Shown: piece after piece, positions 1-9,204 of the stretch
Layout: every line of letters starts with the position of its first letter
How positions within the stretch are numbered: the first letter of the stretch is position 1
NCBI RefSeq assembly: GCF_963676325.1
Contig: NZ_OY781099.1
Span: forward strand, 1,426,001-1,490,000
Reading direction: 5' to 3'
DNA length: 64,000 nt
From: an uncultured Bacteroides sp.
Lineage (GTDB): Bacteria > Bacteroidota > Bacteroidia > Bacteroidales > Bacteroidaceae
Notes under the pieces: generated by a model
Told to the model about the DNA's origin: nothing
Database searches by the model: none
What the model saw: the letters and a program-made list of their open reading frames with translations, nothing else
Program-made: the position numbers and the translations under genes

Positions 1-705
1 CCGGTCTCGGGTTATATATTGTATCTGAGGATTATTTCGCAAGAACTGCTCTAATTCATCCCCTTCCCGGCAAGGAAGTACCGCAATGGGACGATGGGTC
101 ATCTGGTCTACAATAACACTCCCATATATATGCCCTTTCTTCTGTGCAAAGTCATCTATACCTATAGCCACAGGTAGAGAATTACTACTTTTTGAGGGCA
201 ATTCCTTGTGAGCACTCCGTAGACAGGCAGATTGACTGCAGAAGATGTTCTGCCCGTGTAAAAGCTCACTAGCAGTACGGGATGTGACTTTTAGAGATAC
301 TTCACGGATACGTTCCTCTACCTCCAGAGTGTTGCGGCCATAGGGAGAAGCCAGGCAGGAATGGTCCTCACTAAAGACCTTGCGGAGACAATGCTCATTT
401 CGGCAACGAAATTTGCGGGTTTTGACCAATAGAGTTAGGGAATGATTAAAGATCTCTGAACCCTGAAGTTGGCGTATATAGTGCCCATGTAAGCTTTGAC
501 TCAAACAACCACAGGCCGGACAGCGGATATTATTAGAGGTACAGGACAATTCTACAGTATATGATTTTCCACTTATAGAGACTCTATCCTGGCGATAATG
601 GGGAATATGAAGTTTAAAAGAAATAGTTGATTTCTTTTTGTTAACATTGACGTAAATAGGCTTATTTGTAGTAACTTTACCAACTGTAGATATGCTTTGA
701 TTCAT
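1..705 (-). CDS. ISL3-family transposase, N-terminal part (cut by window edge)
   Basis: Translating the minus strand from the ATG at 705 gives an open frame of 235 codons to the window edge with no stop. A Cys-rich zinc-binding segment (CPACG, later CRNEHC) near residues 58-105 is followed by the start of the DDE catalytic core at about residue 185, IDDFAQKKGHIYG, the typical first-aspartate region of ISL3 transposases. The enzyme would move its own insertion sequence by cut-and-paste. The C-terminal catalytic residues lie outside the window, so intactness cannot be judged. I could not define the terminal inverted repeat on the right side. The family call is secure from the zinc finger plus the DDF motif; the exact element is not known. 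Confidence 0.85.
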   Translation of the reverse strand, partial: MNQSISTVGKVTTNKPIYVNVNKKKSTISFKLHIPHYRQDRVSISGKSYTVELSCTSNNIRCPACGCLSQSLHGHYIRQLQGSEIFNHSLTLLVKTRKFRCRNEHCLRKVFSEDHSCLASPYGRNTLEVEERIREVSLKVTSRTASELLHGQNIFCSQSACLRSAHKELPSKSSNSLPVAIGIDDFAQKKGHIYGSVIVDQMTHRPIAVLPCREGDELEQFLRNNPQIQYITRDR

Positions 706-1010
706 TGGAGTCTTGATGCTTTGGTCAGCTTAAAGATACTGATTTTCAAGCATATCTGCAACTTTTTAAACACCTAATTCTCTGATAATAAGATAGATAC
801 AAACCTTTAGATGGCTTAATTATAGAGGTTGTTAGAAATTTCAATAGAACTTCCCTTTATCACGACTTTTGACAATATCATGACTTTAGATAACGGGGCA
901 TAATATTCAAGATAGAAAAACATTTGAAATGCCTATGAATAAAGACTTTTATCTGAATAGCTTGCACCTAAAGTGACGAAGAACCTTTTTTTATTTCTGT
1001 GATAAAATGA
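706..1010. other. Intergenic gap with no recognised gene
   Basis: About 300 AT-rich bases between the transposase start and the 3' end of the lipoprotein gene. The right end of the ISL3 element must lie here if the element is complete, but I found no convincing terminal repeat or target duplication without its left end. Confidence 0.4.
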
Positions 1011-2465
1011 TTAATGAAATTTCTCAGCCTCCTTGTTCTTAAAGGTACTCTCAATATCTTGTGCCCCAAAAGGCACCGGACTCTTTGATAAATCTGGTAT
1101 ATTGTAAGATTTCAATGTATTGTCATAATGCGTTGGATCTTCCTGCGGCAATGCAAAAGGTTTGTAGGCTTTACCTGTTTTGTCTATGTAACAGAAGTAA
1201 GGCTTTCCATACTGACCATCGCCTCGCTTGCTGGCAAAAACAAACCAGCGGCTATTAGATGACCAGGAATGATAGGTGTCTGAACGATTGGAATTCACCA
1301 CTTTTAAATCATCAGTTTTGCCTGTTTGCAAGTTCATTAATTGCAAATCGGTTTCACGATGCCAAATGGGGAACGTACCATAATCAGCTACTGTATAAAG
1401 AAGATATTTACCATCCGGTGAAGCTTTTGGGAAACAAACAGATTTTCCTGTCAATCGGGCATTCCACAGAGTATCGACCTTATTGCCAATGGTTCCCTTC
1501 TGAGCATCAAAAGGAATGCGGCACAAACTATATTTCAGATTCTTAATATCTTCCGGTAATTTCACTCTTGGAGCCGAGCAATAATAAATGAATTTACCGT
1601 CAGCACTGAAAACCGGGAATGTTTCAAACACTGTTGAGTCGTTCAATAACGGAGATGAAATGATCCGGTTCCGGTCAAAGTCTGCTACCACAACATCCGA
1701 AGCTGTATCATACACCTCCAGTCGCTTGCTTCCCTGAGTGTGAAAGGAAGGAATTATTACATTGGTAGAGAAAGCACCATAGCGTCCACTTGGATGGAAT
1801 TCGCCGTAAACACAGCCGGAAACCATTCCGTCTACTTTCAGTGCAAGCTTGCGCAACTTACCGTCACGGTTCAGAATAGTTCCTCCCTTTTTGTCCCGCA
1901 AATGGAAGAACGAAAGATTTCCGCTCTGATTCCCATGAGTGTGGCAATTCATGCAGGAATTGTTCACCATATTATTGTCTATCAGCACCTTTTCGTCAAA
2001 TGTTTCCACATTGCGCTCGCAAAGCTGGATAGAATTCCATACTTCATAACCGGGTTCTATCAAACGATAAGTCAGATATCCATCCACAGCATCAGCAGCT
2101 ACGTACCAGGTGAAAGGTTTGTAAGCCAGCCACTTTCCATTTACCCGGGCAGTTACCTGCACAGTCAATGTGTTTCCCTTTTCTGCATTGAGCAGCGCTT
2201 TCCAGTCGCTCATTGAGAAACGCACCTCATCTTTTCCATATACTGTCAGATTCTTATTCCGGCCTGTAACTTTTACCTCAACGGCATCAGCACCATCACG
2301 AAGCAAGAAATTAAGAGGGGCTATATTGTAAGGAATAGCCACATCTGCATAATCAGGATAGATAGGAGCGGACTGACTAACCGTTCTCACATCGCTGGGT
2401 TTTGAAGAACAAGAGACCATTAGTAAAGAGCAAAAAATAATTATGATGTAGAGTTTATTTTTCAT
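1011..2465 (-). CDS. Lipoprotein with TolB/WD40-like propeller and a CxxCH haem-type motif
   Basis: The 484-residue product starts with a lipoprotein signal (lipobox LMVSC, residues 15-19) and so should sit on the outer face of a membrane. About residues 35-125 look like a beta-sandwich. Near residue 170 there is a single CMNCH motif, the pattern for covalent c-type haem attachment. The C-terminal half has repeated GxYxxFSxxG and SPDGKYLLYT elements typical of a TolB/WD40 beta-propeller. Its start overlaps the stop of the upstream DUF6057 gene by four bases, so the two are probably translated together. The substrate is unknown. Haem binding is inferred from one motif; a distal axial ligand cannot be assigned from sequence. 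Confidence 0.7.
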   Translation of the reverse strand: MKNKLYIIIIFCSLLMVSCSSKPSDVRTVSQSAPIYPDYADVAIPYNIAPLNFLLRDGADAVEVKVTGRNKNLTVYGKDEVRFSMSDWKALLNAEKGNTLTVQVTARVNGKWLAYKPFTWYVAADAVDGYLTYRLIEPGYEVWNSIQLCERNVETFDEKVLIDNNMVNNSCMNCHTHGNQSGNLSFFHLRDKKGGTILNRDGKLRKLALKVDGMVSGCVYGEFHPSGRYGAFSTNVIIPSFHTQGSKRLEVYDTASDVVVADFDRNRIISSPLLNDSTVFETFPVFSADGKFIYYCSAPRVKLPEDIKNLKYSLCRIPFDAQKGTIGNKVDTLWNARLTGKSVCFPKASPDGKYLLYTVADYGTFPIWHRETDLQLMNLQTGKTDDLKVVNSNRSDTYHSWSSNSRWFVFASKRGDGQYGKPYFCYIDKTGKAYKPFALPQEDPTHYDNTLKSYNIPDLSKSPVPFGAQDIESTFKNKEAEKFH

Positions 2466-4099
2466 TTATTCTGAAATTTAGCAAAATGGTAATAGAACCA
2501 ATATGACTGACCATAAGTATATTGCAGTAATCTGCCATCCCCCTGGCTTTGTTCATATCTCTGGGTATAATTTACAAAATCTTTCCACACACCCGGACTA
2601 ATCCGGTAATGGCGCAATGTCTCGGCATTAGTTTGTTTGCTGTTAGCCAAGTAAACAAGCAGCGCCTGCTGATAAAAAGGAGAGGGGACTTCACCTTTAG
2701 ACATAGAAGGCATTTTGAATTCCGTGTAATCAGTCATAAAAGACTTCACATCTTTCAGTAATAATTCATAGCAGAAAAGATAGTCCTGTGCTTTGGTGTT
2801 TTCCGGATGTGAAACAAGCAAACTGCGCAAAGCAGTCTCAGCGTTATCGCTTCGATGCAAAGAATCGGACGTTGCAGCTAATTTTCGCTTATTATCATAC
2901 ACAAAAGCCACACTTTTTGATTGTTTTCCCGGCCAACTGTCTGCTGCCCACTTACGATAACATAGCGTATGGCTCAGCATACGTAAATATTTCTTTGCTG
3001 CTTCATCGTCTCCGGTAATTAGATTTATCTCTGCCAAACGACGTACCATTCTGGCACTGCGATGGTTAGGTGAGAATATTTCGCCCAACATAGCTGCATG
3101 CTCAGCCATAGTCATTTCACCCACTTGATACCACACTTCATTGCTAAAGAAAATATGTAGGAATGGCGTGTTTGGTCCCACTTGTAATATCAGACCATAA
3201 TTTATCGGTTGATAGAAATTCATCAGTTTATCGGGCATTTGTCCTTGCATACAATTTGCCAGATTATAGAAATAGGTAACTGCAGCGCTTCGCTTCCCAC
3301 TCTTTTCGGCCAGTTTAGTTACCTTTCCATAATGGCCAAAATAGGTTTCGCAATCCAATGCCAGCAACTGCTCCCTATCCCAATTGGGATAACCCATTAA
3401 ATTTCTGGAAGGATAATTATAAGCCTGTTTTGTAGTGAGTAGATATGCATGGCTTAAAATAAGAGGAAGAGCGGCAATCTCAGCAATGATGACAGCAGCA
3501 GCCAGCCAACGGCTTTGCTTCAATGCCCGGATCAGCATTAATCCGCTTAATATTACTGCTCCATAACCAAACATCCAGTATCCGGCAAGTATGCAAATTG
3601 TAACAACCAAAAGGTTTGCCCAGCTTTTAGATAAAAACTTCTTTGCAGTCCAGCTATAAATAAGGAACAGCCCTATTCCGCCAATCAGTGAGATGGTAGA
3701 AGAAGTGAGATAGTTCAATTCACAATTTCGTAACAATTCCCACAAAGCAACTATCATTCCAAGAAACAAAGCCAGCCATCCGGGAAGAAAGTTTTTCAAA
3801 GCCTTTTCTGAGAGTACATAAACAGTAGCTAATAAGATAGAAAGAACAGCAGCACCTCCGGCAATATAATAAAAAAACTGAGTAAGAAAATCACCAGCCA
3901 AACAAGCCAGCCAGGCAGGATGTTGCAAATAAGAACTCAAATATTCTGAAGTATAAAGAAATAGTTGTGTTTGTTCTCTATAGAATAAATGATAAGGATA
4001 GAAAAACTGGAAGAAGATAAAACTTCCTGCAAGTATTAATAATCCCACTACCCATGTAGCAGTATTATATAAACTGTGTTTCAATATTTTTTTGCCCAT
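2462..4099 (-). CDS. DUF6057 family membrane protein
   Basis: This 545-residue protein has roughly six or seven hydrophobic segments in its first 210 residues, then a soluble half rich in helices that resembles tetratricopeptide-like repeats (residues 250-530). It matches what is known as DUF6057 in Bacteroidales, a family with no established function. It overlaps the downstream CxxCH lipoprotein gene by four bases, so the pair probably forms one membrane-associated unit. A TATATTTG -7 box lies at 4127-4134, about 28 bases upstream of the start, supporting its own promoter. I cannot assign an activity. Confidence 0.75.
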   Translation of the reverse strand: MGKKILKHSLYNTATWVVGLLILAGSFIFFQFFYPYHLFYREQTQLFLYTSEYLSSYLQHPAWLACLAGDFLTQFFYYIAGGAAVLSILLATVYVLSEKALKNFLPGWLALFLGMIVALWELLRNCELNYLTSSTISLIGGIGLFLIYSWTAKKFLSKSWANLLVVTICILAGYWMFGYGAVILSGLMLIRALKQSRWLAAAVIIAEIAALPLILSHAYLLTTKQAYNYPSRNLMGYPNWDREQLLALDCETYFGHYGKVTKLAEKSGKRSAAVTYFYNLANCMQGQMPDKLMNFYQPINYGLILQVGPNTPFLHIFFSNEVWYQVGEMTMAEHAAMLGEIFSPNHRSARMVRRLAEINLITGDDEAAKKYLRMLSHTLCYRKWAADSWPGKQSKSVAFVYDNKRKLAATSDSLHRSDNAETALRSLLVSHPENTKAQDYLFCYELLLKDVKSFMTDYTEFKMPSMSKGEVPSPFYQQALLVYLANSKQTNAETLRHYRISPGVWKDFVNYTQRYEQSQGDGRLLQYTYGQSYWFYYHFAKFQNK

Positions 4100-4133
4100 T
4101 TTCTTTAACGGTTAACAAATACTGAGCAAATAT

Positions 4134-4174
4134 AAAAGAATAATATGGATAAAGGTTGTCCATATTATTCTTTT
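4134..4174. terminator. Perfect 16-bp hairpin, bidirectional terminator
   Basis: AAAAGAATAATATGGA at 4134-4149 is perfectly complementary to 4159-4174, with a 9-base loop. The A/T-rich base of the stem gives a T-run in both directions. It lies downstream of the flavodoxin gene that ends at 4282 and just ahead of the DUF6057 gene, so it probably ends the redox operon. Confidence 0.75.
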
Positions 4175-4281
4175 TGTATTTTTAGCCACAAATATTTCTG
4201 CTAAAAATAGGAATGCTATTTTTACTGTACAATTATTGCATTGACTACCAATTATCTACCTAAATTCAGTGCTAATAGCAA

Positions 4282-4821
4282 TTAAATACTTTGTCCAATG
4301 TTATAAGCTTCTTCCACGGCTGGAGTATTTTTTATATCACCCACTTGCCAGGCTCCGGTACCATAAATAGTTCCTTTTTCGGTTGCTCCTTCCAAGCAAT
4401 ACAGAAATCCACGGAATCCTTCCAAAGTCCTTTCCATAGCCTGCTTGCTATCGTCGGCAGCCGATACAATAAAATAAAACTCCTTATTGTTGATCTCGGT
4501 GTATCGGGAGCAAGTTCTATCGATCAACGTTTTCATTTGTGCATCCATTGTGTAAAAATACACAGGTGTTGCCATTGTAATTACATCGGCAGCAATTATT
4601 TTATTCAGCACCTCCGCCATATCATCTTTTTGCGGACATTCATTTCCTCGGTTATAGCATGTGCCGCAGCCTGTACAATAATTAATTTTCTTGTCTTTCA
4701 GAAAGATCTTTTCCACACTGTGGCCGGCTGCTTGTGCTCCCTGCATAAACTGATCACACAGTGTATCTGAATTTCCGCCTTTTCTTGGGCTGGCGGATAG
4801 CACTAATACTTTTTTATTCAT
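4282..4821 (-). CDS. Flavodoxin-fold NAD(P)H-dependent oxidoreductase, iron-sulfur flavoprotein type
   Basis: The product is 179 residues. LSASPRKGGNSDTLC at residues 7-21 is the FMN phosphate-binding loop of the NADPH-dependent FMN reductase family. CTGCGTCYNRGNEC at about residues 49-62 is the compact cysteine motif seen in iron-sulfur flavoprotein-like members, which could hold an Fe-S cluster. ATPVYFYTMDAQMKTLIDR is the usual second flavin-contact region. The protein is cytoplasmic with no signal peptide. It is the last gene of the leftward redox cluster, 63 bases after the TonB receptor gene. The electron acceptor is unknown; quinones, nitro compounds or a partner enzyme are all possible. 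Confidence 0.85.
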   Translation of the reverse strand: MNKKVLVLSASPRKGGNSDTLCDQFMQGAQAAGHSVEKIFLKDKKINYCTGCGTCYNRGNECPQKDDMAEVLNKIIAADVITMATPVYFYTMDAQMKTLIDRTCSRYTEINNKEFYFIVSAADDSKQAMERTLEGFRGFLYCLEGATEKGTIYGTGAWQVGDIKNTPAVEEAYNIGQSI

Positions 4822-4884
4822 TTCTATTTTTTCAATATTTGATTTTATTATCTCAATTATTCAAAAGTGTCTGCTACTTCTAAT

Positions 4885-6765
4885 CTAAAAGTTTAAATTA
4901 ATTCCACCCATAATTGTAGCTTTCGGCATGGGATAACCGAGATTTATTTCATAACGTTGCGCTAATAAATTCTCTCCACGTACAAAAAGATGGGCAAGAT
5001 GGCACAAGCGATAACTCCCTCTTAAATTCCACAATACAAAATTTTCTTTTGTATTTGAATTGATAGAGGTATAAAGTCCGCAAACATATTGCACGCCGGT
5101 TGATACACTCCATTTTCCCCGTGAAAAATCTACGCCGGCATATAATTTATGTTCGGGAGCGGCCACTACGGGATATCTCATTCTCAACCAGCTGTAATTG
5201 GCGGAAAACATCCATAAAGGATTCATCCGGTAATTGATATTTGTTTCTACACCCCAGTTTTCTATTTTTCCGGTATTGATGTTTAAAGGGCGACCATTAA
5301 CAGGCACTGTCTGAATCATATTTTCACCATTGATATAAAAAATATTCAGACCATATGATAGGGCATTATCCATCAAACTTTGAGAAAAGGAGATTTCATA
5401 GTTCATCATACTTTCTGGTTTCAAATCGGGATTTTGCGGGCGAAACATATAAAGTTCCCGGATAGTGGGATTACGAAAACCTTTGCTTATCATTGCTTTC
5501 AGTTCGGCTGTGCGGGGCAAGTGCATAGACAATCCTGCCTGAGGTATCCATTCCGTTCCGGTCTGTGAGTGATGATCCACACGCTGACCAATGTCCAGAG
5601 TAAAGAGTGAGCCGAGTGCCTGACGGAAATCCACATAACCGGCTATCTCGTTTTCAGTTTTATCTGCAATTTCTGTGCGGCTATCAGTAAACTGATTCCA
5701 TGCCTCTCCATCGAGATGCTGATAATCTACCCCGAATGTAATTCGGTTGCCAGTGAAGAGGGTAGCACTTTGATACCATGTGATACCCAACATCTGGTCT
5801 TTTGAATTAAACCGATAGTTAAGCGGATCTGCTCCTGCAGAATAACCATCATTGATTTTGTGTCGTCCCCAATTATAAAAGAACTTCAAAGCACCCGAAG
5901 TGTGACTATAATTATTTTCAATAGAGAAAGAGGTCATTCCACGGGTAACGCGTGAATCGTTATCAAAAACAGGAGCTGCCACTGTACCCGGATTGGATGC
6001 ATTGAAATGCGTCAGATTAGCATCGGCAAAAATGTTCCATGCATGACTGAACTCGTATCCCAATTTCATATAACCGCTATATTGGTTGAAATCCATATTT
6101 TCACGATGTCCGTCTGTCTTATTGTAAGAAGCTGTAACAATGCTGCTGAAACGTCCTTTGCGGATGCTGCTTGAAGCTTCAGTTGTCAGAGTATTGTATG
6201 AACCATAGCTTAGTCTTACATTATTCTTTATACCATCTTCCTTTAATTTATTGGTTACAATATTAATAACACCTCCCATTGCATTTGAACCATATAAAAC
6301 CGATGCGGGACCACGTACCACTTCTACACGCTCGGCCAGCATAGATTGGTAAGCATCGGATAAAGGATGTCCCATCAATCCCATGTATTGCGGATGCCCG
6401 TCAATAAGTACTAACAGCCCGGTAGTAGGAGTGCCTCCCACACCTCGCAAACTCATACCGCCTGCTGCACCCGTTGATACACCATATCCCATAATACCAC
6501 GTCCGGTGGTGAAAAGTCCCGGTACCTGTTCTGTCAATAACGGGAGTAAAGATTGCTCATAACGTTGGTCAATCTGTTGCCGGTTAACTACGGATATGCT
6601 CATTGGTAAATGGCGTATATCTGTTTCACTCCGCGTACCAGTTACAACAACTTCGTCCACCGTATAGCTTTTTTCTATATATGTGCTATCTCTTTGGGGT
6701 TGCGCATGTCCGATTATTGGCAGAAGTATATTGATTAATAGGGTATAAGTGATCCGTTTATTCAT
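4885..6765 (-). CDS. TonB-dependent outer membrane receptor
   Basis: This 626-residue protein has a signal peptide ending near GHAQ (residue 22), a TonB-box-like DEVVVTGTR at about residue 37, a plug domain (residues 50-165, with VEVVRGPASVLYGSNAMGG) and a 22-strand-type beta-barrel ending in an aromatic residue (NLNF). The length and the absence of an N-terminal carboxypeptidase-like domain place it with the BtuB/siderophore-type receptors rather than SusC. It would import a chelated metal or small cofactor using the TonB system. It lies between two flavodoxin genes, so it may belong to the redox operon, but a 112-bp gap precedes it. The ligand is not deducible. Confidence 0.88.
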   Translation of the reverse strand: MNKRITYTLLINILLPIIGHAQPQRDSTYIEKSYTVDEVVVTGTRSETDIRHLPMSISVVNRQQIDQRYEQSLLPLLTEQVPGLFTTGRGIMGYGVSTGAAGGMSLRGVGGTPTTGLLVLIDGHPQYMGLMGHPLSDAYQSMLAERVEVVRGPASVLYGSNAMGGVINIVTNKLKEDGIKNNVRLSYGSYNTLTTEASSSIRKGRFSSIVTASYNKTDGHRENMDFNQYSGYMKLGYEFSHAWNIFADANLTHFNASNPGTVAAPVFDNDSRVTRGMTSFSIENNYSHTSGALKFFYNWGRHKINDGYSAGADPLNYRFNSKDQMLGITWYQSATLFTGNRITFGVDYQHLDGEAWNQFTDSRTEIADKTENEIAGYVDFRQALGSLFTLDIGQRVDHHSQTGTEWIPQAGLSMHLPRTAELKAMISKGFRNPTIRELYMFRPQNPDLKPESMMNYEISFSQSLMDNALSYGLNIFYINGENMIQTVPVNGRPLNINTGKIENWGVETNINYRMNPLWMFSANYSWLRMRYPVVAAPEHKLYAGVDFSRGKWSVSTGVQYVCGLYTSINSNTKENFVLWNLRGSYRLCHLAHLFVRGENLLAQRYEINLGYPMPKATIMGGINLNF

Positions 6766-6877
6766 AGGAAATTTTTTATATAAGACTTTTTATAAACAAA
6801 ATATCACTAAAGATACCACCATTACAGTAATTCCAATAATAAACATACATGCTATGCAACACTTTATTTTCAATTTA

Positions 6878-7441
6878 TCACTTTACAATTTTCTTTTCGC
6901 GCAACCATTTCATAACATTGCCTTTTGATTCTTTTACATGACTTCCTCTGATTGCAAGCCCTTCTGTAACCGTCGATTTAGGGCAAAGTTTCTTTATGTC
7001 CGAAACGGTGCGTCCCATTTCGCTTCCTTCGTGTGTCATAAACGGTACAATGGTTTTTCCCGATAGGTCATAGCTTGATAAAAACGTTGCAACAGGTGGT
7101 GCCATTGTGCTCCACCAACAAGGAGAACCCACAAATATGATGTCATAAGAGCTAATATTCTTTACCCTTGTTTTTAGAACAGGTTTGTATTTAGCGTTAA
7201 TCTCCTTCTTAGCCTGATCTACGCATGCCTGATAATCGCTTGGATAAGCCTTTACCGGTAGAATCTCGAAAATATCTCCACCTGTAAGATCCTTTATCTG
7301 ATTGGCAACTTCTCTGGTGTTTCCACTATGTGAAAAATAAACAACCAGAATCTTTTTGGTTGCTGACGATGATTGTGCCTGCATGCTAATACTTGAAAGT
7401 AGCAATGCAACTATAGCGATAAAAAAATGTTTTGTTTTCAT
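6878..7441 (-). CDS. Exported flavodoxin-like protein
   Basis: The 187-residue product begins with a signal peptide (cleavage probably after SMQA, residue 22) followed by a long-chain flavodoxin fold. YFSHSGNTREVANQI (about residues 35-49) is the FMN phosphate loop, GSPCWWSTMAPPV (about 105-117) is the flavin-stacking loop, and FMTHEGSEMGR is the C-terminal loop. A secreted flavodoxin is unusual because reduced flavin donors are normally cytoplasmic. It is six bases from the hydrolase gene, so they share an operon. A close cytoplasmic relative lies at 11843. Electron transfer or quinone reduction in the periplasm is an inference. Confidence 0.85.
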   Translation of the reverse strand: MKTKHFFIAIVALLLSSISMQAQSSSATKKILVVYFSHSGNTREVANQIKDLTGGDIFEILPVKAYPSDYQACVDQAKKEINAKYKPVLKTRVKNISSYDIIFVGSPCWWSTMAPPVATFLSSYDLSGKTIVPFMTHEGSEMGRTVSDIKKLCPKSTVTEGLAIRGSHVKESKGNVMKWLREKKIVK

Positions 7442-7447
7442 ATATAG

Positions 7448-8521
7448 TTAGTTTAAAAGCAGATACTTATTAAAGAAATTTTCTAGTTTGTCAAATGGAA
7501 TTAAATCGGTCTTGTCATACAAATCAACATGACCAGCGTTAGGTACAATATATAATTCTTTTGGTTCGGCAGCACGTTTGTATGCGTCTTCGCTAAATTC
7601 TTTTGAGTGAGCATGGTCTCCTGTAATAAAGAGTAACGGACGGGGAGAAATTGTTTCAATATCATTGAAAGGATAGAAATTCATAAATTTCACAACACTC
7701 GTTAATGTTGGGTGAGTCGTGAGTTCCGGAGAACTCATTTTTGGTGTATATTCACCTCTCGGAGTACGATAAAAATCATAAAACTCACGTTGTATCGGGT
7801 CAGTATTGTTCTCTAATTTATGAACTGTTCCACCGATATACTTGGTTTTACCTCCTGTAGACTCTACATAACGCTGTTCCGCTGCTTCTGCAATAATATT
7901 CTTTCTCTGTTCAAGATTCTGTGAATGATTTAAGGCGTTACGGCTAGCCGAACCCATATCATACATGCTGACTGTAGCAATGGCTTTCATTCGAGGGTCA
8001 ATCTTTGCAGCGCTAACAACAAAACTTCCACTGCCACAAATTCCGATAATACCAATTCTGTTTCTATCAACAAATGGACGAGTTCCGAGAAAGTCAACTG
8101 CGGCACTGAAGTCTTCAGCATAAATATCAGGAGCAACGACATTGCGTGGTTTTCCTTCACTCTCACCCCAAAAAGATAAATCAATTGCTAAAGTAACAAA
8201 CCCACGTTCTGCCATATTTGAGGCATATACATCAGCACTTTGCTCTTTAACAGCTCCCATAGGATGCCCAACAATGATTGCGGCATGTTTTTGATTCTTG
8301 TCTAAATTGGCTGACATGAAGAGGTGCCCGGCAACTTTCATATTGTATTGATTCCTGAAAGTAACCTTATACATTTTTATATTTTTGCTTACCTTAAATG
8401 TCGTATATCCCATCGGATTTACCTGTTCCATTTCTTCTGTTATTTTATGATGCTTTGCTTGTGCAAAAGCTTGTCCGATAGTAAGAATGGATATCATGGC
8501 TATAACTGTTATTTTTTTCAT
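7448..8521 (-). CDS. Exported alpha/beta hydrolase, dienelactone-hydrolase-like
   Basis: The protein has 357 residues with a signal peptide (to about residue 20, AFAQA). VGHPMGAVKEQ gives the oxyanion region. IGICGSGSF at about residue 160 is the nucleophile elbow, where the residue aligned with the usual serine appears to be cysteine (GIC), as in dienelactone hydrolases. ITGDHAHS near 298 supplies the acid and PNAGHVDLYD near 330 the histidine. It probably hydrolyses a small ester or lactone in the periplasm. It lies in the leftward redox operon between a cyclophilin-like gene and an exported flavodoxin gene. A decayed copy of its 3' end is present at 21152-21260. Confidence 0.82.
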   Translation of the reverse strand: MKKITVIAMISILTIGQAFAQAKHHKITEEMEQVNPMGYTTFKVSKNIKMYKVTFRNQYNMKVAGHLFMSANLDKNQKHAAIIVGHPMGAVKEQSADVYASNMAERGFVTLAIDLSFWGESEGKPRNVVAPDIYAEDFSAAVDFLGTRPFVDRNRIGIIGICGSGSFVVSAAKIDPRMKAIATVSMYDMGSASRNALNHSQNLEQRKNIIAEAAEQRYVESTGGKTKYIGGTVHKLENNTDPIQREFYDFYRTPRGEYTPKMSSPELTTHPTLTSVVKFMNFYPFNDIETISPRPLLFITGDHAHSKEFSEDAYKRAAEPKELYIVPNAGHVDLYDKTDLIPFDKLENFFNKYLLLN

Positions 8522-8541
8522 GACAAACTGTTTATGAATTG

Positions 8542-9192
8542 TTAGATTTTAATTTTAATTGTTCTCGTTTGATTCTTCCCTTCTACTTTCAGAATATAAA
8601 CTCCTTTTGGAAAGCTATTTATATTAAGAATATTGGATGAGGTACTTGATACTATTTTCCCATTTATATCTATTAATGAGATTTTCTTAGCATAGCCTGT
8701 ATATTGTAATAACCCATCATTTGAAATCTTAAACTCTATACTGTTTTGTTCTACAGACTCAATTCCGGTAGTATTGTTCAATATTTCAAACGTTACAGTC
8801 GGATTATTTGACCCAAGTGCGGTTTTAAGCCCTGTTGGGTTATCAATATACCCAATAGGGGTGTAGCTATACGAAGTGGTAAATGTTTCATAAAAAAGTA
8901 CAATGTAGCTTTGCCCGTAAAGCATTAAATCTCCGGCATGTATGGTTTGCGGATAAAGCGGGGAAGAAGGCAGGTTGTCTGAGAGAGAATGGTATTTTTC
9001 GTTTCCATTTAACTCATTCATACTGATGGTTATAGGTAGCAATGCGATAAACGCTTTTGCTGTTGCATTATCGTATGTTGTGGCAACAAACGAAGCAGAA
9101 CCTGCTGTGATTTTAATTTTTGCAGTTTCCTGGGCATTCATATTTATCATTGAAATAAATAAAAAGATGGCAGCAAGAGTTGTTTGTTTCAT
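8542..9192 (-). CDS. Exported cyclophilin-like protein with a T9SS-type C-terminal sorting domain
   Basis: The 216-residue product has a signal peptide (to NAQ, about residue 21), then a cyclophilin-like fold (residues 22-135) with LPITISMNELNGNEKYHSL and YGQSYIVLFYE, the pattern of the small cyclophilin-like family also found at 13279. Residues about 140-216 match the Por/type IX secretion sorting domain: YTGYAKKISLIDINGKIV, then FPKGVYILKVEG and a basic end, KIKI. In the family such domains send proteins through the type IX system; Bacteroides-like gut species usually lack it, so here the domain may be a leftover. The gene is 21 bases from the hydrolase gene. Confidence 0.78.
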   Translation of the reverse strand: MKQTTLAAIFLFISMINMNAQETAKIKITAGSASFVATTYDNATAKAFIALLPITISMNELNGNEKYHSLSDNLPSSPLYPQTIHAGDLMLYGQSYIVLFYETFTTSYSYTPIGYIDNPTGLKTALGSNNPTVTFEILNNTTGIESVEQNSIEFKISNDGLLQYTGYAKKISLIDINGKIVSSTSSNILNINSFPKGVYILKVEGKNQTRTIKIKI

Positions 9193-9204
9193 TATAGATA
9201 GTTT

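Noticed and set aside
6800..6838. Sixth AraC operator upstream of the TonB receptor at 4885
   Set aside because: ATACCACCATTACAG resembles the second half-site, but the first half-site is poor and no TAnnTTTG box lies 30-31 bp away (that position is inside the gene start).
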